The position numbers and the translations under genes are program-made. A model generated the notes under the pieces. That model ran no database searches. It was not told where the DNA came from and saw nothing but the letters and a program-made list of their open reading frames with translations. 64,000 nucleotides of DNA from Candidatus Melainabacteria bacterium (lineage in GTDB: Bacteria > Cyanobacteriota > Vampirovibrionia > Obscuribacterales > Obscuribacteraceae): assembly GCA_003242885.1 (NCBI GenBank), contig QKMZ01000002.1:186001-250000 (forward strand), given 5' to 3'. Positions 59,863-64,000 of the stretch are shown piece after piece (the first letter of the stretch is position 1; every line of letters starts with the position of its first letter).

Positions 59863-61095
59863 GTGGGCAAGTTGAAAACTTTTGGCCAACGAGTTCTGCG
59901 CCGGCTGCGCAGAGACTTTCTTGGCGAGAATGCCTCTCCCGTTGCAGTTGTTGAAGATGTTTTCGGTTATGTGACTGAAATTCCATTCGGGCAGTCAGTG
60001 TCGATGCGCGATGTGTCTGAGAACACTATCAACTGGATAATGCCTGACTTCGGGATCGGCAGTGGTGGGCATCTAAATATCTTTCGGATGATTTCGCGTT
60101 TGCAGAAATTGGGTTTTGAGAGTCGCATCATTATTCCTGAACTGGTTTGGTCTGAATCTGCAGCAGATGCCGAAGCTCGAATCAATGAGCATTTTTTGAA
60201 ACTTGATGCGCGAGTGTTTGTTGGACGTGAAAATATTCCCTCGGCGTGTTTCTCCTTTGCGACCGCATGGACTACTGCCTATTATTTGCGCGACTTTCAA
60301 TCAACAGTGCACAAGTGCTACTTCGTGCAGGATTTTGAGCCCTATTTCTATGCTCGCAGCACCGAGTCCGTTCTATCGGAAGAAACTTACCGATTCGGGT
60401 TCAAAGGTTTTGCCGCTGGGGACTGGCTAGCTTCCAAGCTTCTCCGCGAATTCAGCATGGACGTAGATAAGTTTAGCTTCTCATACGACAAAGACAGATA
60501 TTTTCCGCCGATACAACCTCGTCAGCCCACAAAAAAGATACTTTTCTACTCTCGTCCACCAACTCCTCGTCGAGGATTTGAGCTGGGATATTTAGCACTG
60601 AAGCAATTGCTTGCTCTTAGACCTGACCTGCAGATACTGATGGCCGGCTGGGATGTTTCAGGTTATCGCTTGCCGAAGGGGATGGAGAACTTAGGAATTG
60701 TGCCCCTGAAAGACCTCCGCGAGCTTTACCAGCAATGCGACGCCGCGCTTGTGCTTTCCTTTACCAATCTATCGTTAGTGCCGCTTGAGTTGATGGCTTG
60801 CGGATGTCCTGTGGTGAGCAATCGCGGAGAGAACGTTGAATGGTTACTCAACAATGAGATTGCAGTTCTAGCGGAACCTACTGTTCATGGAATTGTGACC
60901 GCACTTCTAAAAGTTATTGAAGATCGAGCCGGTGCGCAAGCCAAGGCGGACGCTGCATTGAACTACGTTCAATCAACTGACTGGGACACGGAGACCTTAA
61001 AGTTAGCTTCTTCGCTCAGAAAGATGAATGAACGAGAGAAGCAAGAAGTCTGCCGAGAGGAGATGAACGATGCGCAGCTCCAATCTCGAATATAA
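59863..61095 (+). CDS. Family 4 glycosyltransferase, WsaF-like
   Basis: A 410-residue enzyme of GT-B fold. The N-terminal half has NWIMPDFGIGSGGHLNIFRM, the acceptor-side glycine loop, and YFVQDFEPYFYA. The C-terminal half has ILFYSRPPTPRRGFEL and the donor site FTNLSLVPLELMACGCPVVSNRGEN, whose E-x7-like pattern marks GT4. Both halves match the WsaF type of rhamnosyltransferase. I use the GTG at 59863, with AGAGG ten bases upstream; a TTG at 59854 is too close to that site. The end overlaps the next gene by 26 bases, so the genes are coupled. Confidence 0.88.
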   Translation: MGKLKTFGQRVLRRLRRDFLGENASPVAVVEDVFGYVTEIPFGQSVSMRDVSENTINWIMPDFGIGSGGHLNIFRMISRLQKLGFESRIIIPELVWSESAADAEARINEHFLKLDARVFVGRENIPSACFSFATAWTTAYYLRDFQSTVHKCYFVQDFEPYFYARSTESVLSEETYRFGFKGFAAGDWLASKLLREFSMDVDKFSFSYDKDRYFPPIQPRQPTKKILFYSRPPTPRRGFELGYLALKQLLALRPDLQILMAGWDVSGYRLPKGMENLGIVPLKDLRELYQQCDAALVLSFTNLSLVPLELMACGCPVVSNRGENVEWLLNNEIAVLAEPTVHGIVTALLKVIEDRAGAQAKADAALNYVQSTDWDTETLKLASSLRKMNEREKQEVCREEMNDAQLQSRI

Positions 61096-63385
61096 CGAGA
61101 AGCTAGATCATTTGCGTCTTCTCGCTTTCCTGATGGTTTTGGTTTATCACACCTATCATCCGGTGTTCAATTGGCTGACTAAGCCAGGGGGCCTGCTCTC
61201 TTACACTGACCCTGTCAACACTCTTTCAGTCTTCGTGGTCGACGGGCATACGGGCGTCGCGCTATTTCTGACTTTGAGTGGTTTCTTGTTTGCACGCATT
61301 TGCCGCAAAGGCTCCTTTAGTACGAAGAACTTCTATTTGAATCGCATTTTGCGGATCTATCCTTTGTTTGTTTTCGTTCTGTTGCTGTCGATCGTGTGGG
61401 GTGAAGCAGCCAACCCCTGGCCGTCCTTGTTCTACTCTTTGCTAACTTTACAGAACATGCCGGAAGCCTTGCACGTCGAGCTTAATGCTCATTTGTGGAC
61501 GCTTTCTTGCGAACTCCAATTTTACTTGCTATTCCCGATACTTCTCTGGTTGTTTCGATGTAAGCATGGTCTTTCTCTGCTCTTGCTGTTCATGGGCATT
61601 GATGTATTGGCTCTCTCCACAGTTTGGCTTCAGGATGGGCAGGTTATGTCGCTTGCGTATGGAACCACGTGGGGGCGCATCAACCAATGCATCGTGGGCA
61701 TGATTCTTGGTTTTACTTTGGATAAGTTCGAGTCTCGCTTGCGTAATCCACTGTATTTACTCCTATCTGTTGCAACACTCTCAGGACTTTTACAGATAGG
61801 TCATAGTTGCGGCGGCACAGTATTCGGACATACGCAGCCAATCTGGATTGTGTACCCAACTTTAGAAGCAATTGCATGGTCTGGCGTGATTGCCACTTAC
61901 GTTAGTTGCAGCGCCCAGTTTCCACGTGGGCTTTCGCGAGTCCTCGCCGCAGGCGGTGCTCTAAGCTATTCCCTTTATGTTTGGCATTTTTATTTTTGCG
62001 TAATCCTATATCGAACTTCTGTGCCTCTTTTGCTAAATAAGAGTCATGGCCTGACATGGTTGACGCCGCTTCAGGATTGGCTTTTGGCTCATCCATTTTT
62101 CACTGCAATCGCTTTTGCCTTGCTGGTGGTTTTTCCCGTTACGCTCATCATTTCCATCATCACGTATAACTTAGTTGAAGTTCCATTCTTCAGTTTGAGG
62201 CAAAGGTATGTTTTCGAGAACGAGCAAGCGAAGAAGGTGGCAGTGAATTGGACGCAGTCCATACTAATTGCGATATCCACGTTCAAAAAAAACATAACCC
62301 ATTGCTCCAAGGTTGCAGCGATAGCGGGCGCTCTGATTCTATTGATTCTTGCTTGCGGCGAAACTGTCTGTATCGCTCAAGGTAAGAAGCTGGATGCATT
62401 TACTCAGCCAGATGAGAGACTCGGCTCGATTTATATTCCTGGTCGAAAAATTGAATGGTCCGATAACGAGTATTCAACTGGTGTTCTATCTTCAGCGGGC
62501 TTACGGGATGTTGAACATAGGACGGAAAAGCCGGCTGGCGTAAAGAGAATTCTTTTGCTCGGCGATTCAATGGTGGAAGGGTTGCAAATACCACTCTCGC
62601 AGATTGTTGCTCGTCGCTTGCAAGAAGAGTTTGACGCCGAATTTGACAAGAGAATTGAAGTGATAAATGGCGGTCATATCGAATACTCGCTCGGGCAAAC
62701 GGTGCGTTTGTACGATAGGCTTTCGCGTGACTATAAGCCGGATGAAGTATTTCTTGTCTTGGATAACTTTGCTGTTGAGACGAATTGCCGTAACTGCGCA
62801 GATTATTCTGGTGACTCTCGTCCCTACTTCTTCGTTAAGAACAACATTTTGTTCGAAGATAACATGCTCCTTCCCGCTAGGTCTTACTGCGACTGTTGGC
62901 GATTTTTGCTGCAACACAGTCGTTTAGCGAATTGGCTGGTCAACGAAGACTTGCGCCTGCAGCGGACCAGTTACGCCTACCGAACAGTAAAAAAAGAATG
63001 CCAGATTGCGTGGCGTGGCGTTAGCGCAACTCGCATTGCTTATCCAAACCCTGATCGACGTGAAGTGCGGGATGCATTACTCAGTTTTCTAAATCGAGTA
63101 GCTCGAATGCAGGGCACGAAGCTGACCGTATTTACTATGTTTCAGCCTTGTTTAGATCCAGCAAGAAAAGATTTCGAGGAAGTGAAGGCTCAAAGCAAAC
63201 GAGAATTCTACGATGTTGTGTCTCTGAACGACGCGCTGACAAAGGCAGGATCGAAGTGTTTTAGTTCATGCGGTATGACACAACAGGGGCACGCAGTCGT
63301 GGCGCAGACTATGTATGATTCTTTTGTGCGCAAAAACACAGCGATTGCTGGCAATCATCTCAAGCAGCCGGAAATGGTGGAGTAG
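61070..63385 (+). CDS. OafA-like acyltransferase fused to SGNH domain
   Basis: A 771-residue membrane protein. Residues about 5-375 are an acyltransferase-3 domain of about ten helices, with the essential histidine in FLMVLVYHTYHPVF and arginine-rich RILRIYPLFVF. After a linker and an extra helix (IAGALILLILACGETVCI, about 420-440) comes a periplasmic SGNH domain with LLLGDSMVEGLQ and a C-terminal TQQGHAVVA. OafA-type enzymes move acetyl groups across the membrane and onto glycans. The ATG at 61070 has GAGGAG seven bases upstream inside the previous gene. It probably O-acylates the rhamnose-containing polymer made by its neighbours. Confidence 0.93.
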   Translation: MRSSNLEYNEKLDHLRLLAFLMVLVYHTYHPVFNWLTKPGGLLSYTDPVNTLSVFVVDGHTGVALFLTLSGFLFARICRKGSFSTKNFYLNRILRIYPLFVFVLLLSIVWGEAANPWPSLFYSLLTLQNMPEALHVELNAHLWTLSCELQFYLLFPILLWLFRCKHGLSLLLLFMGIDVLALSTVWLQDGQVMSLAYGTTWGRINQCIVGMILGFTLDKFESRLRNPLYLLLSVATLSGLLQIGHSCGGTVFGHTQPIWIVYPTLEAIAWSGVIATYVSCSAQFPRGLSRVLAAGGALSYSLYVWHFYFCVILYRTSVPLLLNKSHGLTWLTPLQDWLLAHPFFTAIAFALLVVFPVTLIISIITYNLVEVPFFSLRQRYVFENEQAKKVAVNWTQSILIAISTFKKNITHCSKVAAIAGALILLILACGETVCIAQGKKLDAFTQPDERLGSIYIPGRKIEWSDNEYSTGVLSSAGLRDVEHRTEKPAGVKRILLLGDSMVEGLQIPLSQIVARRLQEEFDAEFDKRIEVINGGHIEYSLGQTVRLYDRLSRDYKPDEVFLVLDNFAVETNCRNCADYSGDSRPYFFVKNNILFEDNMLLPARSYCDCWRFLLQHSRLANWLVNEDLRLQRTSYAYRTVKKECQIAWRGVSATRIAYPNPDRREVRDALLSFLNRVARMQGTKLTVFTMFQPCLDPARKDFEEVKAQSKREFYDVVSLNDALTKAGSKCFSSCGMTQQGHAVVAQTMYDSFVRKNTAIAGNHLKQPEMVE

Positions 63386-63389
63386 GAAG

Positions 63390-64000
63390 ATGCGCACGAT
63401 TCTATTCTTACTTCCGTCACGTGCGCTTTCCGGCGGTGTCTTGGTGGCTCGTCATCATGCTATGTTGCTTGCGGCGAAAGGCTATGAGGTCACAGTCGCC
63501 TATCTTCATGCGTCTGATTTGGACAATGGATCGGTGTTGCCGAGCATTTTTCCAGCGCATGAGATTTTTCATTCAGAGCTAGACCAGCGCAGCACCTATG
63601 ATGCGGTTGTTGCGACATGGTGGGAAACCGCTTATCATGCCGCGCAAATTACAGCGAGAAGCTATTTCTATTTTGTCCAAGGATTTGAAGAAAGACTATA
63701 CCCTTCAGATTCTGCTTGGCCGTTGGTTGTGCAGCGAACATACCAGTCTGGATTTCACTTCATCACTGTCAACTCCGGTTTGCAACGATATCTTCAGAGT
63801 CAGTTTGGGCAATCTGCGGTTGTAATTCCACCCGGCATCAATCTGGAAGATTATGAATGTGAGCCAAGAATTCCGCGCAATTCTGATTCATTGCGAGTGC
63901 TTGTCGAAGGAGCACCGGACGCCGAGTATAAACGCGTTGCGCTAGCTTTTGACGCACTATCTAAAGTTGCTGCAATTGAGACTGTGTACGTATCTCCAAA
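63390..64000 (+). CDS. Family 4 glycosyltransferase, N-terminal part (cut by window edge)
   Basis: The frame opens with an ATG at 63390, four bases after the acyltransferase stop, and is open to the window end (203 codons). The start ILFLLPSRALSGGVLVARHHAMLLAAKGYEVTV is the acceptor-side domain of GT-B enzymes with the glycine loop. FVQGFEERLYP resembles the matching segment of the WsaF-like gene before it, and IPPGINLEDYE is the hinge before the donor domain. The donor-binding half lies outside the window. It belongs to the same surface-glycan run. Confidence 0.88.
   Translation, partial: MRTILFLLPSRALSGGVLVARHHAMLLAAKGYEVTVAYLHASDLDNGSVLPSIFPAHEIFHSELDQRSTYDAVVATWWETAYHAAQITARSYFYFVQGFEERLYPSDSAWPLVVQRTYQSGFHFITVNSGLQRYLQSQFGQSAVVIPPGINLEDYECEPRIPRNSDSLRVLVEGAPDAEYKRVALAFDALSKVAAIETVYVSP

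Noticed and set aside
1-64000. CRISPR arrays, insertion sequences, prophage, tRNA and rRNA genes
   Set aside because: I read for repeated spacers, transposase motifs and conserved RNA segments and saw none; a small tRNA could still be missed without a covariance-model search.

Overview
The window is about 64 kb of chromosome from a bacterium with two membranes. RND metal pumps, lipoprotein adaptors, a TolC-type channel, murein recycling (MurQ) and O-antigen/rhamnan-type glycan genes all point to a diderm. Base composition looks close to 50% GC, TTG and GTG starts are frequent, and there is a cyanobacterial-type phytochrome-class kinase with an Rcp1-like partner. I lean towards the non-photosynthetic sister lineage of Cyanobacteria (Vampirovibrionia/Melainabacteria, Obscuribacterales-like). 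This is an inference: no rRNA or other marker gene is present. I see no tRNA, rRNA, CRISPR array, transposase or prophage.

Layout. 1-11.6 kb: the edge of a glycosyltransferase, an orphan OmpR-type regulator, two long perfect palindromes, murQ, a dihydropyrimidinase, dnaG overlapping a ZIP metal transporter with an extra beta domain, a PocR/PAS kinase with its Rcp1-like regulator, and an overlapping pair of rqcP and a 2H phosphoesterase. 11.7-22.5 kb: a large PMT/ArnT-like membrane protein, then a divergent metal-efflux operon with one adaptor and two tandem paralogous CzcA/CusA-type pumps. 22.6-29.4 kb: a TPR protein, an opine dehydrogenase with an EamA exporter (possible opine metallophore module), and two paralogous membrane kinases in tandem. 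29.5-34.8 kb: a flavodoxin cluster behind two Fur-like boxes, a TolC-type channel, and an ECF-like sigma factor with a partner protein. 34.9-39.9 kb: an SGNH protein, a protein made of tandem MshEN-like repeats, and a SulP transporter whose upstream region carries three 11-bp-spaced direct repeats. 39.9-46.8 kb: a second metal-efflux locus with sensor kinase, regulator, PII-like protein, adaptor and pump. 46.9-49.3 kb: a predicted beta-propeller protein and an ACT-domain malic enzyme. 49.3-64 kb: a cell-surface polysaccharide locus. A leftward run contains the sugar-1-phosphate transferase, rmlA, rmlB, rmlD, rmlC, a two-helix membrane protein, a Ser/Thr kinase and a 38-residue membrane protein. 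A rightward run contains four glycosyltransferases (the last cut by the window edge), an acyltransferase-SGNH fusion, an EF-hand protein, a ferredoxin-metallo-beta-lactamase fusion and a 33-residue membrane protein.

Two themes link the genes. The first is metal and iron homeostasis: ZIP importer, two RND efflux systems with their own signalling, the possible opine metallophore genes and the Fur-type flavodoxin. The second is a rhamnose-containing surface glycan: a complete dTDP-L-rhamnose pathway, a priming transferase, rhamnosyltransferase-like enzymes and O-acylation. The Ser/Thr kinase sits at the end of the rhamnose run and may tie glycan synthesis to phosphorylation signalling.
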